NCBI GenBank assembly: GCA_018666155.1 | Contig: JABJAH010000011.1 | Location: 1-64,000 of the forward strand | Length of the DNA: 64,000 nt | Reading direction: 5' to 3' | Origin: Rhodospirillaceae bacterium | GTDB taxonomy: Bacteria > Pseudomonadota > Alphaproteobacteria > Rhodospirillales > Rhodospirillaceae | Shown here: positions 1-8,809 of the stretch, in pieces | How positions within the stretch are numbered: the stretch's first letter is position 1 | Layout of the letters: the number at the start of each line of letters is the position of its first letter | Translations under genes and position numbers: made by a program | The notes under the pieces: generated by a model | What the model was told of the DNA's origin: nothing | Databases searched by the model: none | Seen by the model: only the letters and a program-made list of their open reading frames with translations

Positions 1-761
1 GCTGCGCCAGTGACATGGCGAGACGCATCAGACAAAAGAAATGCAACCGCAGTCCCAATATCGCGCGGATGCCCCAAACGGCCGAGCGGGGTTGTGTCGA
101 TATTGAACTGAACAAACTTCTGCGCCCCTTCTTCACCGAACAGGGAAATAGCACCGGGAGAAGGTTTGTCGCCGTCCTCAAATAAAACACCCGGGTGCAC
201 GGCGTTAGCGCGAATGCCGTATTTACGCCCTTCAATGGCCGCAGCCCGAGCGAGGTGGGTCGTCCCCGCCTTCGCCATACCGTACCCGGTTGAATTGGGA
301 GAACCACGCAATGCATTGAGCGCGGAAATATTGACGATCGATCCACCACGGGACTGCATGACACGGAAAGCGTGCTGGGTGCCCAGGAACATGCCGTCAA
401 CATTGACCGACAGTAGAAATTCCAAGTCTTCTAACGAGAGCTGATCCATCGGCTTCAAGCGAGACACACCCGAGTTGTTGACCAGTCCATCCAGTCGGCC
501 ATGGCGCTTCATCACGGCATCGATAACGCTCTGCCATTCGTCTTCTTTGGTGACATCGTGGGGGAGATATTCCGCTTCGAGGCTGACTTCCTTTAGGCGC
601 CGCTCCGTCTCGGCTGCACCATCCGCATTGCGACCGGAATAAACCACCGTGGCCCCTTGCGCCGCAGTCACTAGGGTCGTCCATCGACCAAGACCCGAGG
701 TGCCGCCGGTGATCAACACCACCTTCCCGGCCAACTGATCGGTTTTATGAATATCGGTCAT
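1..761 (-). CDS. SDR family oxidoreductase, 3' end cut by the window edge
   Basis: This is a classical short-chain dehydrogenase/reductase, a soluble NAD(P)-dependent alcohol/ketone oxidoreductase of unknown substrate. Translating from the ATG at 761 gives 253 residues before the window edge. It has a TGGTSGLG cofactor loop near residue 20, a VNNSG segment, the structural Asn in SVNVDG, and the catalytic pair in YGMAK (Y-x3-K). By eye the usual catalytic Ser position reads Ala (NISALNA), with a Ser one residue earlier. The ATG overlaps the stop of the upstream SDR as ATGA, so the two genes are translationally coupled. The substrate cannot be inferred from sequence alone. Confidence 0.9.
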   Translation of the reverse strand, partial: MTDIHKTDQLAGKVVLITGGTSGLGRWTTLVTAAQGATVVYSGRNADGAAETERRLKEVSLEAEYLPHDVTKEDEWQSVIDAVMKRHGRLDGLVNNSGVSRLKPMDQLSLEDLEFLLSVNVDGMFLGTQHAFRVMQSRGGSIVNISALNALRGSPNSTGYGMAKAGTTHLARAAAIEGRKYGIRANAVHPGVLFEDGDKPSPGAISLFGEEGAQKFVQFNIDTTPLGRLGHPRDIGTAVAFLLSDASRHVTGA

Positions 762-1435
762 CCTGCGAGAAACCCGCCGTCGACCGGCAAGTCCATACCG
801 CTCATATAGACCGCACCATCTGTCGCGTAGAACAAGACAGCGTCTGCGACCGCCTGCGGTGGCACTGCCGCGACATCTTTCGGATAGGGCAACTGAGGCT
901 CACCAGCGACAGGGCCAACCAAAACGGCGTTGACAACAATGCCGTCCTTTTCCTTGGCGCACTCGAGAGATGCCGACTTGGAGGAAAACAGAATACCTGC
1001 GCTCGCCGTACAGGCAGCCACGGCGCCTTCTAAACCAGCGCGCGCAGCCGCCGGAATGACATGGACAACGGCGCCGCCGTTGCCGGCTTTGCGCATGGCA
1101 ACGATTCCACGGTTCTGCGCCAAGAAGGCCGGAACAACCATTGCCCTATGGGTGCTGACGAAACCTGCCAGGGCCGCATCTTCAATCGGGGGCGAAGACT
1201 TGCCAGCAGTCGGGATCACCAGGACATCCAATCTGCCAAGCGTTTTTACGCAGGTGTCGAAAGCCTCATCCCACGACTCGGCGTCATAGACATCGACGTC
1301 TAGGTTGCGATCCGCATCACCCGCGCCGACCGCACAGATTTGAGCCCCTGCAGACCTGAGCGCTGAGATACAGGCGCGGCCAATAGAGCTCCTCGCCCCT
1401 GCAACGAAGGCAACCTTGTTTGAAAGATCGGTCAT
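758..1435 (-). CDS. SDR-fold protein without catalytic residues (probable pseudoenzyme subunit)
   Basis: 225 residues in an SDR fold. The glycine-rich loop is preserved loosely (AGARSSIG, residues 12-19) and the C-terminal MDLPVDGGF motif is typical. The catalytic positions are gone: Asn reads His (THRAM), Ser reads Pro/Ala (VIPAAA, 127-131), Tyr reads Cys142 and Lys reads Ala146 (CTASAG). The start chosen is the ATG at 1435, which begins the conserved MTDLSNKVAF block. The longer frame to 1483 adds 16 unsupported residues. The stop overlaps the start of the catalytically competent SDR (ATGA). A non-catalytic partner in a heteromeric dehydrogenase is inferred, as known for BbsC in the BbsCD enzyme. 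Confidence 0.85.
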   Translation of the reverse strand: MTDLSNKVAFVAGARSSIGRACISALRSAGAQICAVGAGDADRNLDVDVYDAESWDEAFDTCVKTLGRLDVLVIPTAGKSSPPIEDAALAGFVSTHRAMVVPAFLAQNRGIVAMRKAGNGGAVVHVIPAAARAGLEGAVAACTASAGILFSSKSASLECAKEKDGIVVNAVLVGPVAGEPQLPYPKDVAAVPPQAVADAVLFYATDGAVYMSGMDLPVDGGFLAG

Positions 1436-1565
1436 CGCCGGACTGTAAGCACGTCGGCTGTTCGGAGCAATGCGACCGCACATTGATCGTCATTGCAGTG
1501 ATAAGATGGCAAAACCGAGTGAGCCCGCCTACACCCTCATCCTTTGGAATTGTTGGAGCCCCGCC

Positions 1566-2447
1566 ATGACCGTTTTGTCCGGACCTATGCTTTCGCGACG
1601 CAATCTCAATCTTGGCTTAAGCGGTGTTGGCGCGCTTGCAGCGTTAGGTGTTGCCCGAGGACATGCCGCTAAGTCCGCATTGCACACAAACCCAGCGCAA
1701 GAACTCCGCGACTACCTGCGCATCCAGGGTGATTTGTCGGGCAAACCTGCTCCGAACGCGTGGCGCGGGTATTACATTGCGGTGACACCGGATGAAAATC
1801 CCAAAGTCGTATTCGACTGCGAAAGCTGCGAAACGAAATTGGTTTTACCGCGCGATGACGGGCGCTTCGAAGTTTGGTCAAAAGTCATGACCATCTTTAA
1901 AGATCCAGAGACGGGCGAAGTCCTTAACGGCAAGACCTTCCGCAACCCGTGGACCGGCGAAGAGAATCTCGTGGCTCCCAATATCATCGGGTCTCGCAGC
2001 CTGTACTACGTCGGTGACGACGGTCGCATCACCAGCGCGCAATTTGCGTTGGATACGAACGCGAAGAAAGGTGAGAACTGGAGCGCGGACATCGATACGA
2101 ATATGGAGAGCGCGCTGACCCTCACTTGGACCGAAATGGGCGACAACGTGCAAATGGTCGGGCAACGGAAGTATCCTGATAAGCGACCGATCCCCTTAGC
2201 GGAGTACGGCACGACCACCGTGCCCTTAGATCAAATACGCAATCCTGACCTCCAGCGTGTCGATTCGATTTTCGGAATCGTATTCCTGGCCCCGTGGCAA
2301 GGTTTCCTCAAGATGGGCGACCGGCCTGGGCATTCGGTGTGGCACTGCGTCGGCAGCAAGCTCAAGAGTTTCGACGAACTGTCACCGGCTTATCTGGCGC
2401 AAGCCGAGCGCTATATTCCAGACGTTTTAGCTTGGGGTGATGCCTGA
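1566..2447 (+). CDS. Tat-exported DUF1838 family protein (paralogue 1)
   Basis: 293 residues. The N-terminus carries a twin-arginine signal (SRRNLNLG followed by a Gly/Ala/Leu stretch ending near GHAA), so export in folded form is expected. The mature part matches the DUF1838 family, which has no established function. Its hallmark near the C-terminus is PWQGFLKMGDRPGHSVWH, shared with the three other copies in the window. The ATG at 1566 has GGAG eight bases upstream and places the RR motif properly; the open frame to 1470 adds residues not typical of a leader. It is divergent from the SDR pair and followed by a flavoprotein gene in the same direction. Confidence 0.82.
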   Translation: MTVLSGPMLSRRNLNLGLSGVGALAALGVARGHAAKSALHTNPAQELRDYLRIQGDLSGKPAPNAWRGYYIAVTPDENPKVVFDCESCETKLVLPRDDGRFEVWSKVMTIFKDPETGEVLNGKTFRNPWTGEENLVAPNIIGSRSLYYVGDDGRITSAQFALDTNAKKGENWSADIDTNMESALTLTWTEMGDNVQMVGQRKYPDKRPIPLAEYGTTTVPLDQIRNPDLQRVDSIFGIVFLAPWQGFLKMGDRPGHSVWHCVGSKLKSFDELSPAYLAQAERYIPDVLAWGDA

Positions 2448-2554
2448 CAGGGCACCAGGCCGACACCCGATTCACGCTAAAAGTCTGGCCATGATTATAT
2501 TCGCTCAGTACCGTACCGACCTGAACAAACAAAAACGCGCGAGGGAAACACAGC

Positions 2555-3991
2555 ATGTCTGATCATTGGGATATCGTCATTGTCGGCGCTGGCACCACCG
2601 GTATACCGGCTGCCATCAAAGCCTCTGAACGCGGCGCGAAGGTGTTGGTGGTCGACGTCGCCGATAAAGTTGGCGGTACACTTCACCTCTCCTCAGGCTC
2701 TATGAGTGCGGCCGGATCCGCTTTGCAAAAGAAAAAAGGTATTGAGGACTCACCAGACAAACACTTTGAGGACTGCATCCAAATCAATCACGGCACCGGT
2801 GATTACGACAAAATGCGCCTGTGGCAAGACAACTCAGCCGATACGTTGGATTGGATCATGTCGATTGGCCTTGAGTACCCGGAAGATAATCCGGTCATCG
2901 GGCAAGGGCACGAACCTTACTCGACGGCACGTATCACCACACCAGCCACCGCGGGCAAAGGTTACGTCGCCGTTCTTGAGCCTGCTTTTAACAAAGTGAT
3001 CGAAGCCGGTAACGTTGAGCTGCGACTCAAAACCCGCATGACGGATCTCATTGTAAATGCTGACGGTTCAGTTGGCGGCATCGTTGCCCAAACGGAAAAT
3101 GGCGACAGCGAAGAAATACGCGCGTCAACAACCCTGCTGGCTTGTGGTGGGTATTCCAATAGCGACGAACTTTGGCAGGAATTCCATAACCGCCCGAAGC
3201 GCGTTTATACCTACGAGCACTCCAAGGGGGACGGCATTCAGCAGGCCCGCAAGCTCGGCGCCAAGGTTCAGTTAGCCGACAATTTGATTATGACCTTTGG
3301 CGGCACCGTCAATATCGACAAGCCGGACGATCACTGGATCCACACCGCAACCTTCCCCGCCATGCGCGCGCCATGGGAAATACTAGTGAACAAGGAAGGG
3401 CGCCGCTTCATCAATGAAGAAGAAGAGAGCCAGGATTTCCGCGAACGGACGGTCATGAACCAGACGGACTGGAGCTGTTGGCTGGTGTATGATCAAGGCA
3501 TCTTGGATCAGGCGCCGCAGTTATTCCTTGGCTGGGACGCAGAGAAAATCGAACGGGCTTTTGCCACGCATGCCGACTACTGCCGCGCCGACACCATTGA
3601 AGGCTTGGCCGAGGCGTGTGGCGTCCCTGCCGAAAACCTGAAGACAACTGTCGACCAGTTCAACAAAGGCCGCGTGGTTGAGTCTGACCCATGGGGCCGC
3701 AAACATACGCCCGCCCCCATCGAAAAGGGCCCGTTCTACGCTATCAAACATTATGCGATTTCCGTGGTTGGCTTCGGCGGTATTGCCTGCGACAACGAAC
3801 TACGCATCCTTAATGCAGACGGCAAAGCCATCCCCAATCTTTATGCCGGTGGCGAAATGCTGGGCATGGGTATTTGGGGCAACGCTTACCTCGGCGGATC
3901 AAGCGTCGGCGGTTGCCTCACAATGGGCCGCTTACTGGGCGAAAAATTTCTGACCTGGGAAAATACCGCAGCGGCCGTAGCCGCAGAGTAA
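2555..3991 (+). CDS. FAD-binding fumarate reductase/KstD-like flavoprotein
   Basis: 478-residue cytoplasmic flavoprotein of the FAD_binding_2 family (fumarate reductase, 3-ketosteroid dehydrogenase, urocanate reductase). Visible features are GAGTTG at residues 11-16 for the FAD ADP moiety, a GGTLHLSSGS segment, NKEGRRFINEE in the middle, and a C-terminal FAD-contact block with GGEMLGMG and GGSSVGG. No signal peptide is present, so it acts in the cytoplasm. It lies 107 bases after DUF1838 paralogue 1 and is convergent with paralogue 2, four bases away. The family oxidises or reduces activated C-C bonds, but which substrate applies here is not visible. Confidence 0.88.
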   Translation: MSDHWDIVIVGAGTTGIPAAIKASERGAKVLVVDVADKVGGTLHLSSGSMSAAGSALQKKKGIEDSPDKHFEDCIQINHGTGDYDKMRLWQDNSADTLDWIMSIGLEYPEDNPVIGQGHEPYSTARITTPATAGKGYVAVLEPAFNKVIEAGNVELRLKTRMTDLIVNADGSVGGIVAQTENGDSEEIRASTTLLACGGYSNSDELWQEFHNRPKRVYTYEHSKGDGIQQARKLGAKVQLADNLIMTFGGTVNIDKPDDHWIHTATFPAMRAPWEILVNKEGRRFINEEEESQDFRERTVMNQTDWSCWLVYDQGILDQAPQLFLGWDAEKIERAFATHADYCRADTIEGLAEACGVPAENLKTTVDQFNKGRVVESDPWGRKHTPAPIEKGPFYAIKHYAISVVGFGGIACDNELRILNADGKAIPNLYAGGEMLGMGIWGNAYLGGSSVGGCLTMGRLLGEKFLTWENTAAAVAAE

Positions 3992-3995
3992 TTTG

Positions 3996-4856
3996 TTAAG
4001 GCTGCCGTTTCGCCATCAGGCGTTCAAAGAACGACGGCCCCTCATCCAACTCGGGTGATTGATCGAACAGAGGGGTGTACGCGCGTGCCCGCTCTAGGTA
4101 ATCTGCATCACACGCCTCGACGTCATCCAACTTAACAGCATCAAAGTGCCAGATCGCGTGACCGGGCCAAACACCGAGCGCCTGATAAGGCGCACGGACA
4201 CCCGAAAAAATGTTCCACCCAGCCGATCGGTAATGAGCATCGGTTACGGCTGGGTCGAGCACCTCTGAGGCACCGGCGAAAAAGGAAACAGATTCCAGAG
4301 ACGGCTGCGGAATCATTGGTGGAAAGTTGGACGACCGCTGTAAGCGGATATCATCGCCGTCTCGGGTCCAGTTGAGTTGCAACGGTTTGTCAGGGTACCG
4401 ATCTGGGAACGTGCGTTTCATACTGCCGTAGTAGTGGCCAGTGGGTGTGAACAACTCCCCTTCTTTGTGGCGAATAAAGCTAGGTATGAGAGTCACCGTC
4501 TCACCGTTAAACGGACTTTCAAACGAGTCGATGAAGGTGTCGGTCTCCAGGTCCGTGAAAAATGACAAGACTGACGGAAATCGCACCCAACTGGCGTCAT
4601 CAATCTTACGCCACCACGCCGACTCACTGTTGCGGAATCCATAGAGCGGTACGATGGCATCGGGCAGCACCGCCATGACGATTCCGCGGGTCTTTTTCGT
4701 AACCCGGCCTTCGTCCGTGCGGCCGAGAATTTTGACATAGGCTTCGTTTTGCTGTGCCGGGTCGGACGGCAGCGTATCCGCCGCAAAAGAGGTCGCCGGC
4801 AATCCCGCCAAGGCTACTCCACCACTGAGTACACGGCGGCGCGTAAGGTGCGACAT
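3996..4856 (-). CDS. Tat-exported DUF1838 family protein (paralogue 2)
   Basis: 286 residues with a short twin-arginine leader (TRRRVLSGGVALAG ending near FAA). The C-terminal family signature appears as VWPGHAIWH; this copy has lost the MGDR part and is the most divergent of the four. Its ATG overlaps the TAA of the preceding beta-lactamase-fold gene by one base (TAATG), indicating translational coupling. It is the last gene of an apparent operon running MFS, hydrolase, hydrolase, DUF1838. The function of the family is unknown. Physical coupling to serine hydrolases suggests a shared exported pathway, which is inference. Confidence 0.82.
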   Translation of the reverse strand: MSHLTRRRVLSGGVALAGLPATSFAADTLPSDPAQQNEAYVKILGRTDEGRVTKKTRGIVMAVLPDAIVPLYGFRNSESAWWRKIDDASWVRFPSVLSFFTDLETDTFIDSFESPFNGETVTLIPSFIRHKEGELFTPTGHYYGSMKRTFPDRYPDKPLQLNWTRDGDDIRLQRSSNFPPMIPQPSLESVSFFAGASEVLDPAVTDAHYRSAGWNIFSGVRAPYQALGVWPGHAIWHFDAVKLDDVEACDADYLERARAYTPLFDQSPELDEGPSFFERLMAKRQP

Positions 4857-6049
4857 TACTTCCCCTCCGAACTAAACCCGAAATCACGCAGCACGATATT
4901 CGGAATGATGCCATCGTCCCACGCCGGAGACGGCATCCCCGTCCGGACAATCACAAGATCTGCCGATGGAATGACATAAACCCGCTGGCCGCCGCCGCCA
5001 TCGAAGAACACAACATCGTCCGTAACAAACGGTTCGGCCTGCTTGACGCCGAATGGCGTGTTCTTGTTGTAGAATCGCTCGGGCACGTAGGGGCTACCAA
5101 TCCACATTTGGAGTCCGTACTTGGGATTGTTCGCCGAGGGTGTCTGCATTTGCACCAGCCAATCCGCCGGGATGACTTGCACGCCATCAACGACACCCTT
5201 GTTCTTGATGGCCAAACCAATACGCAACCAATCCCGTGGGCGGGCCTGAAAAAATGAATAGGCTTTGGGCACGCCCCCTTCGCGATCCATCCAAAGCGTG
5301 GCGTCTTTCGCACCGAGAGGCCGCCATAATTTTTCCGAGGCATAGTCCGCGTAGGCTCGACCCGTCGCACGCTGTAGGATCAGCATCAGCAATTGCGTGT
5401 TGGCGCTGTTGTAGGTGAACTCAGTACCAGGCGGCGCATCGAGGCCGAAGCGCAGGATAGATTGCTCCATATCGGTCCCGATGAAGAGACGGAGAGCTTT
5501 GCCGTAAGGGTTTTGCGCCAGTCTAAAATTGAACCGGTGATGCTCAATTCCGCTCGCCATTTGCAGTGCATAACGCACGGTCATCGACTCCCGGTCAGTG
5601 CCGACCCATTCCGGAATATATTTCACAACCGGGTCGTCGATCGATCCGATCGATCCATCTTCTACGGCGAACCCAAACATGATGCCGAACACCGACTTGG
5701 CCATGGAGTAGGTTTCCGTGACGTCGTCAGGTCCGAAATCCCGCCAATAGGTTTCATACTGGAGAGCACCACGGTGATGAACCAGCAGTGAAAAAGAATC
5801 CAAATCTTCGGCATAACTCACCAATGCAGCAATGGCATCATCGGATAACACCCGTTCACGAGGCTCTGCTGTTGGTAACTCTTGTTCGAAGTTGCCCGTG
5901 ACCACCGCCGTCGGCGCAATCCATCCGGGATAGGTGATGGGCGTCTGATTGCCAATGGTGAGCCAGCGGGTCCAAAACGTCGCGTCGAGGAGAACACCTG
6001 CCGCGATGACAGTGACGACCGCAGCCAATCCGGTAAAACCTTTCTTCAC
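4856..6049 (-). CDS. Membrane-anchored beta-lactamase-fold serine hydrolase (copy 1)
   Basis: 397 residues. One N-terminal hydrophobic segment (about residues 5-22) probably anchors the enzyme outside the inner membrane. The class C beta-lactamase/esterase/6-aminohexanoate-dimer-hydrolase fold is shown by SMAK (Ser115, Lys118) and a YNSAN segment in the second active-site loop. It starts with GTG at 6049, which overlaps the upstream gene's stop as GTGA. Its own TAA overlaps the DUF1838 ATG. Members of this family hydrolyse esters, amides or lactams, and true beta-lactamase activity should not be assumed. It is a paralogue of the gene directly upstream, with the same length and layout. Confidence 0.88.
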   Translation of the reverse strand: MKKGFTGLAAVVTVIAAGVLLDATFWTRWLTIGNQTPITYPGWIAPTAVVTGNFEQELPTAEPRERVLSDDAIAALVSYAEDLDSFSLLVHHRGALQYETYWRDFGPDDVTETYSMAKSVFGIMFGFAVEDGSIGSIDDPVVKYIPEWVGTDRESMTVRYALQMASGIEHHRFNFRLAQNPYGKALRLFIGTDMEQSILRFGLDAPPGTEFTYNSANTQLLMLILQRATGRAYADYASEKLWRPLGAKDATLWMDREGGVPKAYSFFQARPRDWLRIGLAIKNKGVVDGVQVIPADWLVQMQTPSANNPKYGLQMWIGSPYVPERFYNKNTPFGVKQAEPFVTDDVVFFDGGGGQRVYVIPSADLVIVRTGMPSPAWDDGIIPNIVLRDFGFSSEGK

Positions 6050-7278
6050 AGCTGCCCCCCCTCGGTTCCTACAGTGCCTCGCATAATCGTGTTGGGCAGA
6101 AAAGTATTATCCCACTCCGGTTCACCAGGAGCAGGCCGAAAACCCGTGCGAACAATAACCAAATCCTCAGATGGGATAATGTAAACCATGCGCCCTTCAG
6201 CCCCATCAAACATAAATAGATCGTCGGCGAGGAACGGCTCGGAATTATATACGCCGGGTTTCGGCACTTGATTGATAGGAGACTCTGGCCGGTGGTACAG
6301 CCGTCGTTCGAGATAGGGTTTACCCAGCCAGATCATCAGGCCGAATTGGTCTTTGTTCTCAGATGGCTGCACCATCTCAGCCCGCCATGTGCCAGGCAGC
6401 AATTGCTGTCCATTCCAAGCCCCACCATTCAGTAATAGCAGCCCAAACCGAAGCCATGTTTCTGGTGGCAGCATCAAACAACAGCCGCCATGAGGCATGC
6501 CGCCTTCACGATTGATCCACAAGAAACCACCTTTCGCCGCCAGCGGCTTGATCAAGGCGTCTGAAAAATATTCGGCGTAGCGTTTGCCGGTCGCCCCTTG
6601 AATGATGTGCGGCATAACATCGGCAGTGGTATCGCTGTAGTCGTATTCCGTGCCTGGCGTGAAGGACATTGGAATATCTTCGAGCAACACTCTGTCCCAT
6701 TTCGGATCAAGATAGCGCCGGGAACTGAGTCCAAAGGGCGGCCGATCGCGGATACTGAACCAGCGCAGGCCGCTCGACATATGCAGCACATTGCGAATGG
6801 TGATGGCCGCTTTATCGGTGCCGCGCCATGCAGGAATATAGTCGGCAACAGAGTCGTCGATTGAATTGATGAAACCGTCTGCAATGGCTCGGGCAATCAA
6901 CAGGCCGCCCACCATTTTATGCATGCTGCGTGAATTGACCACGTCTTCAGGGCCTAACCCGAGCCAATACTCCGCGTGCTGCAGTGCGCCTCGGTGCCAG
7001 ATGAGTAAGCTCTCCGAGCGCTTGCTCTGCGCATAAGCGCTGGCCGCAGCAATGGCGTCGGCGGATATCGTTCGTTGATCAGCGGGTGCAACCTCGAAGA
7101 ATCCATCGTGATTGCCGGTGATGCTTTCTGTCGGCGCATACCAAGTGTAGCCATTAACCTGGTTAGGCGTGCCTTGGGTATAGTGGCGATAAATCAGAAC
7201 GCGGCTGGACCATAGAAAAACGAGTCCCGCCACAACGATGAGAGCAACGACGCCAGCAGAAAGTGTCCGCATAGACAT
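6046..7278 (-). CDS. Membrane-anchored beta-lactamase-fold serine hydrolase (copy 2)
   Basis: 410 residues, with an N-terminal anchor at about residues 5-24. The catalytic SxxK is SMHK (Ser118, Lys121). The Tyr motif reads YSD instead of the usual YxN, so the two copies differ around the active site. An internal WLRFGLLLLNGG block is typical of this esterase group. It lies 18 bases after the MFS gene and overlaps the next copy by four bases. The conserved layout with copy 1 points to tandem duplication followed by divergence, perhaps to act on two related esters or amides (inference). Confidence 0.87.
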   Translation of the reverse strand: MSMRTLSAGVVALIVVAGLVFLWSSRVLIYRHYTQGTPNQVNGYTWYAPTESITGNHDGFFEVAPADQRTISADAIAAASAYAQSKRSESLLIWHRGALQHAEYWLGLGPEDVVNSRSMHKMVGGLLIARAIADGFINSIDDSVADYIPAWRGTDKAAITIRNVLHMSSGLRWFSIRDRPPFGLSSRRYLDPKWDRVLLEDIPMSFTPGTEYDYSDTTADVMPHIIQGATGKRYAEYFSDALIKPLAAKGGFLWINREGGMPHGGCCLMLPPETWLRFGLLLLNGGAWNGQQLLPGTWRAEMVQPSENKDQFGLMIWLGKPYLERRLYHRPESPINQVPKPGVYNSEPFLADDLFMFDGAEGRMVYIIPSEDLVIVRTGFRPAPGEPEWDNTFLPNTIMRGTVGTEGGQL

Positions 7279-7296
7279 ATCTTTAGTCCGATAGAG

Positions 7297-8541
7297 TCAC
7301 GGCGCGCCTTGAAGCCGCCGATTAGGGAGACGGCCAGCAATCTCCAGGCAGATTAACGAGATCGCCACGAAGACAACACCGCCAATTGCCATCATCGCAA
7401 TTGTCGTGCCTTGATCGATCAACCATCCCGTCAACACCATGACACCGGATGCAATGGTGACATTAAAGAAGATGTTGAAAGAGCGGATCGCCCCCATATG
7501 CTTTGTGCCGTAAAGCTCTGCCCAGATCGTGACATAGACCACCAAACTTAGGCCGAAGGTCATCCCCGTCAGAGCCATCACAACTGGTATGATGAGTGGC
7601 GAGTCAAAAACCGCGAGCGCCACCAACGCTGGCACCAGAGGCAACACGCAAAAACGAATCAAGCGATGGGACTTGTATCGATCAATCAATGATCCGCAGG
7701 TTAACGTCGCGAACAAAGATACGGCCGCATACAGACTGTAGCTCCCGGCGAAGGCGGTGAGGTTCCACCCCTTCGTTTCCACCAGAAACAATTGATGAAA
7801 TTGGATTGAAAAGACAACGCAGGGCACGACGACCATGGACGGTTGAAGCAACCAAAACCGTGCGTCGGACAAAACATCGGATAGGGTCCACTGTTGAACG
7901 GGATTCTTAGCAGTGTCCCCTGACAGACTGATCAATTTGGCTTCATACGCACGATGGCGGGTGCCGTGCCCCCACAGCTGAACCATAATCAGTGGCAATA
8001 TGATCAAGAGCACAAACCAGCCCGATAAAGACCAGGCGTCACGCCAACCGAAGCTGGTCAGAAGCCACGCCCCAATCAATGGGAAAATTGCATAGCCGAG
8101 CGCATAGCCGGTTCCGGCGACGCCGGCGGCCTTGCCGCGATCCTCGTCGAAATAGCGGGCCATACTGACCTGGGCACAGGTTCCCCATAAACCTTGCGCG
8201 GCAAACCGGACGGCAAAAATTGCGACGAATAAACCAGTGACTGTTGTGGTTACAGAGAACAGCCAACATCCAATGGCAACGAGAATGGTTGTCACGGCGG
8301 TAAACCATCTCAGATCAACGCGATCAAGCAGGCGACCAGTCACGAGCAAAAGAACCGAGCCGACAATCGTTGCCGACCCATACAAAGCCGCCAATTCGCC
8401 ATGACTGAGGGAAAACGCCGCGCGAATTTCACCATTGTATAGAGAGACGTAAAACGTCTGACCAAGCGCGACGAAAACGTTGAGCCCAAACCCGAAACTC
8501 AAGAACCGCGGATGGGTTAGTAGAAATCGAAGGTAACCCAT
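7297..8541 (-). CDS. MFS transporter
   Basis: 414 residues with about 12 hydrophobic segments. It resembles the monocarboxylate/OFA-like branch of the major facilitator superfamily, with GRLLDRVDLR in the loop after TM2, the MFS motif A position. The substrate is unknown, but the operon context of esterase/amidase-like hydrolases and DUF1838 suggests uptake of an organic acid or breakdown product (inference). The ATG at 8541 is preceded by AAGGA, five bases away. That ribosome-binding site overlaps the final stop of a decayed hydrolase fragment, so an intact hydrolase gene once sat directly upstream in the same operon. Confidence 0.88.
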   Translation of the reverse strand: MGYLRFLLTHPRFLSFGFGLNVFVALGQTFYVSLYNGEIRAAFSLSHGELAALYGSATIVGSVLLLVTGRLLDRVDLRWFTAVTTILVAIGCWLFSVTTTVTGLFVAIFAVRFAAQGLWGTCAQVSMARYFDEDRGKAAGVAGTGYALGYAIFPLIGAWLLTSFGWRDAWSLSGWFVLLIILPLIMVQLWGHGTRHRAYEAKLISLSGDTAKNPVQQWTLSDVLSDARFWLLQPSMVVVPCVVFSIQFHQLFLVETKGWNLTAFAGSYSLYAAVSLFATLTCGSLIDRYKSHRLIRFCVLPLVPALVALAVFDSPLIIPVVMALTGMTFGLSLVVYVTIWAELYGTKHMGAIRSFNIFFNVTIASGVMVLTGWLIDQGTTIAMMAIGGVVFVAISLICLEIAGRLPNRRLQGAP

Positions 8542-8547
8542 AAATCC

Positions 8548-8685
8548 TTACAGCGCGGCGTCGAGAAACCGCCGTACATCGGCGGCGATTTACTTTGGGT
8601 GGCTATCCCACCCTGCCGGACCATGAATGTCCATCCGCTCTTGAGCCTTAGCCCGCTGCATGATCAACGCGAACTGCAAAATGGA
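8548..8685 (-). pseudogene. Decayed 3' end of a second alpha/beta hydrolase copy
   Basis: Reading minus-strand frame into the stop at 8548-8550 gives a tail that aligns with the end of the neighbouring hydrolase (8810-9640). The fragment reads GWDSHPK, stop, IAADVRRFLDAAL, where the intact copy reads AWDIHAAEIAEAVRAFYDKP. The TAA at 8590-8592 sits exactly where the intact copy has Glu encoded by GAA. Upstream of about 8686 the frame is closed by TAG and no similarity is visible, so most of the gene has been deleted. This fills much of the 268-base gap between the MFS gene and the intact hydrolase. Confidence 0.6.
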
Positions 8686-8809
8686 CTAGGGCTCTGATGA
8701 AAACGAACCAAAGATGTGCCGATATCGGCATCACTCGAATCCGGCCCCGCTTCCGAGAGATGGATTTGCCGGAAGGGGCCGTCGACGTAACTGCGCGTCC
8801 TCGTACCCA

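Noticed and set aside
4856..7278. True beta-lactamase resistance genes
   Set aside because: The fold and SxxK are shared by many esterases and amidases; KTG-type and YxN features are incomplete and the context is catabolic.
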